A stretch of 29,482 nucleotides of DNA from CAXMWX01 sp051008185 (GTDB lineage Bacteria; Pseudomonadota; Gammaproteobacteria; Eutrophobiales; Eutrophobiaceae): the NCBI GenBank assembly GCA_051008185.1, contig JBPCXW010000162.1, positions 1-29,482 on the forward strand. The letters run 5' to 3'. The stretch's first letter is position 1. Each line of letters starts with the position of its first letter. Shown piece after piece: positions 15,849 through 23,628 of the stretch. Made by a program: the position numbers and the translations under genes. A model generated the notes under the pieces. That model ran no database searches. It saw nothing but the letters and a program-made list of their open reading frames with translations, and was not told where the DNA came from.

Positions 15849-18299
15849 ATGACTTTTCATTCAAAATTTATCCTATTCAACATAGTGCTGTTTATCAGTA
15901 GCATTACAATCTCACCGAACAGCTTTGCACAAACCCAGCTTGAAGAGATTGTGGTAACTGCACAAAAACGCACCCAGAACCTGCAGGATGTACCGATCAC
16001 CGTACAGGCTTTCAGTGCACAAGCACTGGCTGATCGCGGCCTGTCAAAACTGACCGATATCGCCAACTTCACACCTAATGTGGAACTGGACTATACCTCG
16101 GCCTTTAGTGGTTCCACCCAGATATTGGGTGCTTATGTCCGCGGCATAGGCCAACAGGATTTTGCCTTCAATCTGGAACCCGGTGTTGGTGTGTATATTG
16201 ACGGTGTGTATTTTGCGCGTTCCACCGGTTCCGTGGTTGACTTGCTGGACCTGGAAAATATAGAGGTACTGAAAGGCCCGCAGGGCACATTGTTTGGCCG
16301 TAATACCATTGGCGGCGCACTGAATATCGTCACCCGCCGCCCGGCCGAGGAGTTTGGTTATACGGCAGAAGTCACCACAGGCCGTTATGACCGTGTTGAT
16401 ATCCGTGGTTCCGCAGATGTCCCCCTGATAGACGATGTACTGTATTCACAGATCTCGTTTTCATCCAAAAACCGTGAGGGCTACCATAAACGTCTTGCTT
16501 ACCCTGATGCTCAGCAGTACCGAAGTAATGTGGGCCGTTTTGTCGGGAGCGGTGAAGAAGAATATTACACGGAACAGGGCAACGAAAATACCGATACGAT
16601 ACGCGGCAAACTGTTGTGGCATACCAGCAGTGATGTTGAGGTGCTGATTTCCGCTGACTACACCCGGGTGGATGAACAGGCGGCACCCAATACATTGGTA
16701 GATACCTTCCCGGATAGCCCGGCCAATGGTACGTTTGGTTGGCTTTACAACACCTGTGTCAATAAAAGCAGGCCGGGGGAAGGATTTCCCACGCCCACTC
16801 CCGGCCCCCCGCCCGTACCTGCTTTTGAATTGGCTTGTGATGCTGACATTGAGGGGTTGGGTGACGGTTCCTCGTTGTCCGGTGTCAATACGGACAACAT
16901 TGATGGCAATGACCACCTGACCTATGGCGATCATTTCCTGACTGGTGATATAGATGCCTCTTACAGTAACTCGGCCAATTTCTCCAAATTAGAGGCCTGG
17001 GGGATTTCCAGCACTATTAACTGGGCTATCTCTGACAACCTGAACTTGAAATCGATCACGGCCTACCGTAAACAAAAAAGCGCGTTTGGTCAGGATCAGG
17101 ATGGCTCGCCAATCGTAATTAACGACACCTCGTTCTATCAGGAGCAAAAGCAGATATCACAGGAAATTCAACTCAATGGCCTGTCTTTTGACAGCAGACT
17201 GAACTGGGTATTCGGCCTGTATTACTTCCACGAAGAAGGTGACCTCATTGACTACCCCATCTTTGGTGGCGGTTTGCTACAGATATTTGGTCCCAATGTT
17301 CTGGATAACGATGCCTTCGCCGTGTTTGGTCATCTGAACTACCAGTTCACCGATCACATCAGTTTCACCGCCGGATTGCGTTATACTCACGAGGACAAGA
17401 CCTTTACCGGTATGCAACGTGACCTGAACAGGTTTGCTGCCCTTACCGGTTTCCCAGACTTCGCGCATCCAGTACCTACTGACACGCAGATTTACTTTCC
17501 TCCGGGAGAGAATAACCGTAAATTTAACAATGTCTCGCCCAAGCTTGGTATTGAATATCGCTTTAACGAAGATATCTTCACCTTTTTCTCCTGGTCCAAG
17601 GGCTTCAAGAGCGGTGGCTGGACAACCCGTGCAACCGTGCCAATCGTGGCAGCACCGGAATTTGAGGAAGAAACAGCAACGACTTATGAGGTCGGCATCA
17701 AGACCGAGTTGTTTGACAGAACCGCGCGTATCAATGTCTCAGCCTTTTTGACAGACTATCAGGATTTGCAGGTCACGGTACAGCGGGGCCTGTCCCCATT
17801 CTTTGAAAACGCCGGTCAGTCCGAGATCAAAGGCATTGAAGCTGACTTTGAATGGTTGGCCACAGAGAAACTGGCGATCACCGGAGCAGTTGGGTTCATT
17901 GATGCGGAATACACTGAATTGGACGCGGTTTCAGTCATAAAAACAGATTTTAAGTTTAACAATACACCGAATAAATCCTTAACCCTTGCCGGTAATTACC
18001 TTACCCCTTTTAAAAACGGTAGCTCGTTGAGGTGGCGTGTGGATTATTCCTACCGTAGCAGACAGGCCAATGATGCGGAAAACACACCTGAGTTGTTCAG
18101 TGATGCTGTCAGCCTGTTCAGTGCATCAGTCAGCTATCGCCCGCCATCAGACCGCTGGGAAGTGGCTCTGGGCGGCACCAACTTAACGGATAAACGTTAT
18201 ATTGTCTCCGGTTTCAGACAGCCCGGGTCGGGAGCAATTGACGGCACTTATTCACGTCCTCGCGAGTGGTATTTGACTTTCAGGCTATTCAGCGAGTAG
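15849..18299 (+). CDS. TonB-dependent outer membrane receptor
   Basis: The 816-residue protein has a signal peptide (residues 1-27, ending NSFA before QTQ), a TonB box EEIVVTA at 32-38, and a plug domain with the family pattern GVYIDGVYFAR, VEVLKGPQGTLFGRNT-type segment (here IEVLKGPQGTLFGRNT) and GGALNIVTRRP. A 22-strand barrel region follows and ends REWYLTFRLFSE. Such receptors take up scarce or bulky ligands through the outer membrane using the TonB-ExbBD motor. This subtype is frequent in marine and sphingomonad-like bacteria for organic substrates as well as siderophores, so iron should not be assumed. The Shine-Dalgarno sequence AGGAGGAG is strong. The nitrilase gene follows after about 40 bases, so receptor and enzyme are probably cotranscribed. 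The repeat copy 2 lies in its promoter region. Confidence 0.95.
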   Translation: MTFHSKFILFNIVLFISSITISPNSFAQTQLEEIVVTAQKRTQNLQDVPITVQAFSAQALADRGLSKLTDIANFTPNVELDYTSAFSGSTQILGAYVRGIGQQDFAFNLEPGVGVYIDGVYFARSTGSVVDLLDLENIEVLKGPQGTLFGRNTIGGALNIVTRRPAEEFGYTAEVTTGRYDRVDIRGSADVPLIDDVLYSQISFSSKNREGYHKRLAYPDAQQYRSNVGRFVGSGEEEYYTEQGNENTDTIRGKLLWHTSSDVEVLISADYTRVDEQAAPNTLVDTFPDSPANGTFGWLYNTCVNKSRPGEGFPTPTPGPPPVPAFELACDADIEGLGDGSSLSGVNTDNIDGNDHLTYGDHFLTGDIDASYSNSANFSKLEAWGISSTINWAISDNLNLKSITAYRKQKSAFGQDQDGSPIVINDTSFYQEQKQISQEIQLNGLSFDSRLNWVFGLYYFHEEGDLIDYPIFGGGLLQIFGPNVLDNDAFAVFGHLNYQFTDHISFTAGLRYTHEDKTFTGMQRDLNRFAALTGFPDFAHPVPTDTQIYFPPGENNRKFNNVSPKLGIEYRFNEDIFTFFSWSKGFKSGGWTTRATVPIVAAPEFEEETATTYEVGIKTELFDRTARINVSAFLTDYQDLQVTVQRGLSPFFENAGQSEIKGIEADFEWLATEKLAITGAVGFIDAEYTELDAVSVIKTDFKFNNTPNKSLTLAGNYLTPFKNGSSLRWRVDYSYRSRQANDAENTPELFSDAVSLFSASVSYRPPSDRWEVALGGTNLTDKRYIVSGFRQPGSGAIDGTYSRPREWYLTFRLFSE

Positions 18300-18342
18300 T
18301 CTGTATCTGTTATAACAAATATATTCAGAGGAGTGATATGTG

Positions 18343-19362
18343 ATGGGTGCAAACATTAAAGTTGCCGCAGTACAGGCGGCGCCCGTGTTTCTGGATTTAG
18401 ACGGAGCGGTGGATAAGGCTATTGCCTTGATAGAAGAAGCCGCGCGTAACGGAGCCAGACTGATTGGTTTCCCCGAGACATGGATCCCCGGTTATCCTTT
18501 TTGGATATGGATTAATTGCCCGGCCGAAAGTCTGGATCTGGTGCGTCAATACCACGAAAACAGTTTATCTGCAGATAGCCCGCAGCTACAGAAACTATGC
18601 AATACCGCCAAAGAAAACAACATCATGGTAGTTATGGGGGCCAGTGAGCGCATCGGTGGTTCCCTGTATTTATCACAGTTTTTTATTGAATCGGACGGCT
18701 CACTTATAGATGTCAGACAAAAGCTCAAACCCACACATGTTGAACGTACAATATTTGGTGATGGTTACGGTCACAATCTGAATGTCTATGACACCAGTGT
18801 TGGCCGTGTTGGAGGATTGTGTTGCTGGGAACATCTGCAACCTTTAAGCAAATATGCCTTGTATTCTCAAAATGAACAAATTCACGTTGGTGCGTGGCCT
18901 TCATTCAGTTTGTATAAAGGCAAAGCCTATAGCCTCGGGCCGGAAATGAACATGGCCGTTTCTTCAGTATATGCGGCAGAAGGACAATCCTTTTTTATTG
19001 CGCCCTGTGGCGTGATTTCAGACGAAATAGTGGAACTGATAGCCGATACATCCGGGAAGAAGGATTTGCTTCCCGCCGGTGGCGGACACGCAATGATTTT
19101 CGGGCCTGACGGGGCCGCCATGTGTGAGCCGTTGGATGAGAAAGCCGAAGGGTTGCTGTATGCCGAACTTGATTTCAGTGCCATTACAATTGCAAAGTCA
19201 TTTGCAGACCCGACAGGCCATTATTCCCGTCCGGATGTCACGCGCCTGCTCCTGAATACATCCCCGGTAACGCCGGTGGAATTGTACTCAAACCCACCCC
19301 CGCAATCTGTGTCAGGGGACGACACAGGGACAGAAGCCGAGGTGGAATCTGCGGTGCCCTGA
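18343..19362 (+). CDS. Nitrilase (arylacetonitrilase/cyanide-hydratase branch)
   Basis: The 339-residue protein is of the true nitrilase branch, which hydrolyses a nitrile to a carboxylic acid and ammonia. The catalytic triad is E45 (GFPETWIPGYPFWIW), K129 (QKLKPTHVERTIFGDG) and C161 in LCCWEHLQPLSKYALY; the CWEH signature separates it from amidases. A GTG at 18340 is an alternative start; both are served by AGAGGAG at 18327-18333. It lies 43 bases after the TonB receptor gene and is followed by an AraC-family gene, as in known inducible nitrilase loci. Substrate (aromatic, aliphatic or arylaceto) cannot be decided from sequence. The extended tail after residue 310 is low in complexity and acidic. 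Confidence 0.93.
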   Translation: MGANIKVAAVQAAPVFLDLDGAVDKAIALIEEAARNGARLIGFPETWIPGYPFWIWINCPAESLDLVRQYHENSLSADSPQLQKLCNTAKENNIMVVMGASERIGGSLYLSQFFIESDGSLIDVRQKLKPTHVERTIFGDGYGHNLNVYDTSVGRVGGLCCWEHLQPLSKYALYSQNEQIHVGAWPSFSLYKGKAYSLGPEMNMAVSSVYAAEGQSFFIAPCGVISDEIVELIADTSGKKDLLPAGGGHAMIFGPDGAAMCEPLDEKAEGLLYAELDFSAITIAKSFADPTGHYSRPDVTRLLLNTSPVTPVELYSNPPPQSVSGDDTGTEAEVESAVP

Positions 19363-19424
19363 GCCCCGGATAACAATGCACGGTATGTGTTCAGCATTAA
19401 ATCACCCTGAAAATGGCTACATAG

Positions 19425-19433
19425 TGCTATAAT
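19425..19433 (+). promoter_or_regulatory. Extended -10 promoter element for the araC-type gene
   Basis: TGCTATAAT is a perfect extended -10 (TGnTATAAT), 29 bases before the ATG of the AraC-family gene. The hexamer 17 bases upstream (CCCTGA) is not a good -35, which is usual for extended -10 promoters. It suggests the regulator, and perhaps the genes after it, have their own constitutive promoter. Confidence 0.55.
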
Positions 19434-19462
19434 CAGGCAATTATGGCTGGGGAGGTAAAAAA

Positions 19463-20479
19463 ATGCTAGCGGCTGATAAAAACAAGGGGAAATTCCTCAT
19501 TTCCAAGGGGCACGCCTATTCCACAGATGATATCAGGACCAAAGAGCAATTTGACTTCTGGAATGATGTTGTTTGCGATGAATTCATTCAGTTGAAGTGT
19601 AGCAGGACACAAGCCAAGGGGTTCAGCGGCAATATCCATGGTTCTGAAATTGCGGAGATGCAGATATCTGAAGTTGCTGCAGACCCGCATCATGTCATGC
19701 GTTCAAAAAAACAAATCGCTAACTCTACGGAAAGCGAATTTCTGTTAAGTCTGCAACTGGAAGATATTGGAGTGGTAAATCAGGATGGACGTATCGCCAA
19801 ACTGCAACCCGGAGATTTCGCATTGTATGACAGCACCCGCCCCTATGAATTACATTTTGCCAAGCCTTTCCGACAGATCGTCCTGCAGATACCTTACGAT
19901 TCACTGGCAGAACGCTTCGTCAAGCCGGAAACCATCACTGCTCACTGTATATCCGCGCAAACAGGTGTTGGGGCATTAACCTCACAATTTATCCAATCTG
20001 TCGCATCCCGTCTTGACACATTATCTCCGCAGGACGCAAGAGTGGTAACAGAACATGTAATTGAATTAGTGGCACTTTCTATGGGGTCAATGTCATCTCT
20101 TAAAGAAGTGAATGGTCAGACGATTGCCAGAACAGCAATGCTACAACGTCTTCAGCAATATATTGAAATAAACCTGCGAAATCCGCAACTTACTCCAATG
20201 CTAATCGCCTCGCATCATCATATCAGTGAGCGCTACCAACGTATGTTGTTTGCCTCAATAGGTACAACAATAACACGTTATATTTTGAACAGACGGTTGG
20301 ATTTATGCAAGGAAGCCCTGATGGATGATGCACTGGCTGACTATAATGTGAAGCAACTGGCGTTTGACTACGGCTTCAATAATGCCGCGCATTTCAGTCG
20401 AAAATTCAAGGAAAAGTTTGGGATGTCACCCAAACAATGCCGTAGCATGTCCGACCGGAATAATCTGTTATCACTTTAA
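19463..20479 (+). CDS. AraC-family transcriptional regulator
   Basis: The 338-residue protein has an N-terminal AraC_binding_2-type sensor domain (about residues 25-200, with FDFWNDVVCDEFIQL and LQPGDFALYDSTRPYELHF) and a C-terminal double helix-turn-helix (about 235-330; VKQLAFDYGFNNAAHFSRKF then GMSPKQCR). Proteins of this layout activate catabolic operons when the substrate or an early product binds; NitR of Rhodococcus is a nitrilase activator of the same broad family. GGGGAGG lies seven bases before the ATG. The likely targets are the two 40-bp repeats upstream of the membrane-protein and receptor genes. Ligand and binding site are inferred. Confidence 0.93.
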   Translation: MLAADKNKGKFLISKGHAYSTDDIRTKEQFDFWNDVVCDEFIQLKCSRTQAKGFSGNIHGSEIAEMQISEVAADPHHVMRSKKQIANSTESEFLLSLQLEDIGVVNQDGRIAKLQPGDFALYDSTRPYELHFAKPFRQIVLQIPYDSLAERFVKPETITAHCISAQTGVGALTSQFIQSVASRLDTLSPQDARVVTEHVIELVALSMGSMSSLKEVNGQTIARTAMLQRLQQYIEINLRNPQLTPMLIASHHHISERYQRMLFASIGTTITRYILNRRLDLCKEALMDDALADYNVKQLAFDYGFNNAAHFSRKFKEKFGMSPKQCRSMSDRNNLLSL

Positions 20480-20514
20480 CCCTACCATCGTAACCAGTAC
20501 CCAGGAGAATCAAA

Positions 20515-21180
20515 ATGCCAAATCCAGACGATTTTTATACCGAATCACAACGCAAGTTACAAAAAGAAAATGAAAGCCTGAAACTCGCTGACACCGTAGT
20601 AAAGACTATAGTTACAGACGAAATTCAGGAAGCACAAATCGGTTTCATTGCCAGTCGTGACTTCTTTTTTCTTTCCACCGTGAATGGAGACGGAGAACCA
20701 ACAGTATCCTATAAAGGAGGCCCTGTCGGCATGGTACATGTGGAAAACCCAAAACATCTTGTATTCCCGAGTTATGACGGAAATGGTATGTTTTACTCCT
20801 TGGGCAACATTTCCGAGACCAATAAAGTAGGTCTGTTATTCATTGATATGGTAACACCCCACCGTGTTCGCATTCAGGGCAATGCAAGCATTAGTACCGA
20901 TCCTGATCTTGTGGCTCGCTTCCCGGGGGCTATCATGGTGGTGCAAGTGGAAGTAACCAAGGCATTTTATAATTGCGGCCGTTACATCCATAAGCACGAG
21001 CGTGTGGAAACATCCAAATATGTTCCTGATGAGAAAGGTGAGCAACCCTTCCCGGCCTGGAAACGCATTGATAAAGTGCAAGACAGTCTGCCGCCGAAAG
21101 ATCAAGGTCGGGCTGAACAGGAAGGCGGCACAATCACCGAAGAGGAGTACGAAGAAAAGGTGATGCAGGGAACCTCTTAA
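20515..21180 (+). CDS. Pyridoxamine 5'-phosphate oxidase-like flavin-binding protein
   Basis: The 221-residue protein has the FMN-binding split-barrel fold of the PNPOx-like superfamily: IGFIASRDFFFLSTVNGDGEP at about residue 43, followed by VSYKGGPVGMVHV and LVFPSYDGNGMFYSLGNISETNKVGLLFID. It is not PdxH itself; such proteins are diverse flavin or F420 reductases and heme-binding proteins. AGGAG precedes the ATG and the gap to the regulator is only 35 bases, so it is probably cotranscribed with it. The C-terminus is acidic and charged. In this cassette it may recycle a flavin or reduce an intermediate, but that is inference. Confidence 0.85.
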   Translation: MPNPDDFYTESQRKLQKENESLKLADTVVKTIVTDEIQEAQIGFIASRDFFFLSTVNGDGEPTVSYKGGPVGMVHVENPKHLVFPSYDGNGMFYSLGNISETNKVGLLFIDMVTPHRVRIQGNASISTDPDLVARFPGAIMVVQVEVTKAFYNCGRYIHKHERVETSKYVPDEKGEQPFPAWKRIDKVQDSLPPKDQGRAEQEGGTITEEEYEEKVMQGTS

Positions 21181-21225
21181 GAGTAGATTGAATTATTCAT
21201 TGTGAATTTCCGGCTTGTACCCTGA

Positions 21226-21738
21226 ATGGCATCGCAATACGACAGAAGAAAGTTCCTGGAAACAGCCCTCAAGCTGCCCCTCGTTGCTTCTGCAACCTAT
21301 GCCGGCATTGGTTTTCGGCTTACCTTTGCTACGGATATAGACAAAGATGTCCTGAACGATCATCAGGCAGCGACCCTGCAACAATTTTGCTATCGCTTGT
21401 TTCCGTTTGATGAAGTCGGGGAAGATCCCTACCGCCTTGCAGTCTCCGCCATTTCCATGGTGGCAAAAGAAGATGAGGCCATCAATACCATGCTGACTGT
21501 GGGTGTTGCATCTCTGGACAAGGCTCAGGACAACTCATGGCTGGAACTTGATGAAGAAGAGCAGATCTCTGCAATGCAAAATATAGAGCAGGGAGAATTT
21601 TTTCAATGGATTTATCGCATGGCTGTCAACCAGATATTTACCCACGTTGCCGTATGGGAACATATAGGTTATGAAGGATCATCCATGGAGTTTGGCGGAT
21701 ATCTGGACAATGGCTTTGATGACATTGACTGGCTGTAA
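21226..21738 (+). CDS. Gluconate 2-dehydrogenase subunit 3-like protein, Tat signal
   Basis: This 170-residue protein has a twin-arginine signal (R7 and R8 in YDRRKFLETALKLPL) followed by a hydrophobic stretch to about residue 30. The rest has the acidic, helical look of the small subunit (subunit 3) of FAD-dependent gluconate 2-dehydrogenase-type complexes, with LNDHQAATLQQFCYRLFP near residue 45. In known complexes this subunit carries the Tat signal and brings the folded GMC flavoprotein to the periplasm. The GMC gene starts five bases after its stop, which supports a complex. The ribosome binding site is weak. The family call rests on context as well as sequence. Confidence 0.72.
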   Translation: MASQYDRRKFLETALKLPLVASATYAGIGFRLTFATDIDKDVLNDHQAATLQQFCYRLFPFDEVGEDPYRLAVSAISMVAKEDEAINTMLTVGVASLDKAQDNSWLELDEEEQISAMQNIEQGEFFQWIYRMAVNQIFTHVAVWEHIGYEGSSMEFGGYLDNGFDDIDWL

Positions 21739-21743
21739 AGATC

Positions 21744-23294
21744 ATGGCAAAAATCTTTGCAAAGAATGATGACCGTGTCGTAGTGGTAATTGGCTCGGGT
21801 GCCGGCGGTGCTACCATCTCAAGTGAACTCACGGCGGCCGGTATTGATGTCGTATGTCTGGAAGCGGGATCACCCGTAGATAGCATTGTGACGGATGCCA
21901 GCAAGATGTTCGGCAAACTGACCTGGTTTGATAAACGCATGGGCTCGGGTGATTTGAATCCGGAATTTCCAGTCTGGACCGGTAAAAATGTCGGCGGCAC
22001 AACCCTGCACTGGACTGCTTCAACGCCGCGTATCCCGCAAGAGCAATTCACCCCCAGCCGGTATTTTTCAGGTCTTGATAATTGTTCCGTCATGGACTGG
22101 CCTTTTCCCTACAGTGAAGCCGAATACTATTACAGCATGGCGGAAAAAAAGATGGGCGTTTCCGGAACCCACGGCTGGCCAAAGCTACCGCCTAATAACA
22201 ACTTCAAGGTGATGCAAGCCGGTGCCAAAAACATAGGCATTCAAGATGTGGAGATGGGGGAAATGGCTATCAATTCAGTAGCACAGGGAGGCCGCCCTGC
22301 TTGCCGACAACTGGGTTTTTGTGTAAGCGGTTGCGCCATCAACGCCAAATGGACGGCGGCCAACACGCCTCTTGTACAGGCGCAACAGACCGATCATTTT
22401 GAATTACGCCCGCAATCTTTTGTCCTGCGTATAGAACATGATGACAAGGGACAGGCAAGCGCGGTCGTGTATGTTGACAAGCATGGCACACTGCAAAGGC
22501 AAAAGGCCAGACTGGTTTGCCTTGCGGCCAACTCTATTGATACACCTCGTATATTATTTAACTCCGAGACATCACGATTCCCCAACGGGCTGGCAAATAA
22601 ATCAGGTCATGTAGGGCTGCATTACACCAAGCATGTCTTTTCAGTAATCAATGCGATCATGCCGAAGAAAGTCCATTTTTATCGGGGGGCTCAAAATACC
22701 GGTACCATCAGGGACTTTGTCAAAAACAACGAAAAACGCGCTTACCGGGGCGGGTTCAAATATGAACTGGTGGCCTTTGACCCCACGGCACTGGTCCATA
22801 TCGGTAGCCCGGGTGCATGGGGTAAAGATTATGCGGACAAACTTGGTAAATATGATCAGTTTGCCGCCATGCTGGTGAATGGCGAAGATCCTTCTCAGGA
22901 AAGTAATCGCGTCACCATGCATCCAACAGAAAAAGATCAATACGGAATGCCTGTCCCTGTCGTGCATTATGTTGAACACCCCAACTCCACTGCGATGCGC
23001 GATTTTGCCAACCAAAAAGCCACAGAGTTATATGAGTCGCTCGGTGCCGAGACAGTCATGACAGGGCCGCCCCCGCCGGCTACCCACAACATGGGAACCT
23101 GCCGCATCGCCAATAACATTGACGACGGAGTGTGTGATAAATGGGGCAGGACATTTGATGTGCCCAACCTGTTTATATCAGACGGCAGTCAGTTCCCTTC
23201 CAGTGGCACCAGCAACCCGACACTCACTATCGTAATGCTGGCCCTGCGTCAGGCGGCTTATCTGAAACGGCAATTGAAAAGTAAGGCAATCTGA
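21744..23294 (+). CDS. GMC-family FAD oxidoreductase (large subunit)
   Basis: The 516-residue protein has an N-terminal FAD-binding motif VVVIGSGAGGATISSEL (GSGAGG at 17-22) and a C-terminal GMC domain with H448 in THNMGTCRIAN, then NLFISDGSQFPSSGTSNPTLT. GMC enzymes oxidise alcohol or aldol groups, and some plant members are hydroxynitrile lyases. It has no signal peptide; export by the Tat signal of the preceding subunit is likely. No cytochrome c subunit gene follows, unlike classical gluconate or sorbitol dehydrogenases, so the electron acceptor may be the cytochrome b561 at 15160 or a quinone. The stop lies four bases from the end of the convergent ABM gene. Confidence 0.92.
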   Translation: MAKIFAKNDDRVVVVIGSGAGGATISSELTAAGIDVVCLEAGSPVDSIVTDASKMFGKLTWFDKRMGSGDLNPEFPVWTGKNVGGTTLHWTASTPRIPQEQFTPSRYFSGLDNCSVMDWPFPYSEAEYYYSMAEKKMGVSGTHGWPKLPPNNNFKVMQAGAKNIGIQDVEMGEMAINSVAQGGRPACRQLGFCVSGCAINAKWTAANTPLVQAQQTDHFELRPQSFVLRIEHDDKGQASAVVYVDKHGTLQRQKARLVCLAANSIDTPRILFNSETSRFPNGLANKSGHVGLHYTKHVFSVINAIMPKKVHFYRGAQNTGTIRDFVKNNEKRAYRGGFKYELVAFDPTALVHIGSPGAWGKDYADKLGKYDQFAAMLVNGEDPSQESNRVTMHPTEKDQYGMPVPVVHYVEHPNSTAMRDFANQKATELYESLGAETVMTGPPPPATHNMGTCRIANNIDDGVCDKWGRTFDVPNLFISDGSQFPSSGTSNPTLTIVMLALRQAAYLKRQLKSKAI

Positions 23295-23298
23295 CACA

Positions 23299-23613
23299 CT
23301 ACCCATTAAGCGTGGTATGCCCCGCCTCATTGTCAACGACCATCAGGGTATCCACATAAAAAAGTTCCGGCGTAGTACCAAATTTTTCCTTGAATAGAGC
23401 AATAAATTCATCGTTGAAAAAATCTCTGGCCGCTTTTTCGCTTTTCCATAAATACACCGAATGGCCGGTGTGTTCCGCTTCATCGTAAGCGAAGTATTTA
23501 CGAAGCAAGTCGGGAACAGAACGGAACCGCTCTTCAGCTGCCTTAAAATTATCTACCATGGTTGCGCGTGGTGTTGGTTTGGGTAATACATATTTGACAA
23601 GTACGGTATACAT
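23299..23613 (-). CDS. Small ABM-fold (YdhR-like) putative monooxygenase
   Basis: The 104-residue protein begins MYTVLVKYVLPKPTPRATM and has the length and pattern of a dimeric alpha-beta barrel (ABM superfamily), including YLWKSEKAARDFFNDEFI, a motif typical of YdhR-type putative monooxygenases. Members include quinone-modifying and heme-degrading monooxygenases, but many have no known reaction, and the active residues cannot be set. AGGAG is well placed eight bases before the ATG. It follows the minus-strand GMC gene after 15 bases and is likely in its transcript, which would place an oxygenase-like step with the oxidase. Confidence 0.72.
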   Translation of the reverse strand: MYTVLVKYVLPKPTPRATMVDNFKAAEERFRSVPDLLRKYFAYDEAEHTGHSVYLWKSEKAARDFFNDEFIALFKEKFGTTPELFYVDTLMVVDNEAGHTTLNG

Positions 23614-23628
23614 ATCGTTGGTCTCCTG

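Noticed and set aside
18343..23294. Nit1C-type cyanide-assimilation cluster
   Set aside because: The radical SAM, acetyltransferase and AIR-synthase-like genes of that cluster are absent.
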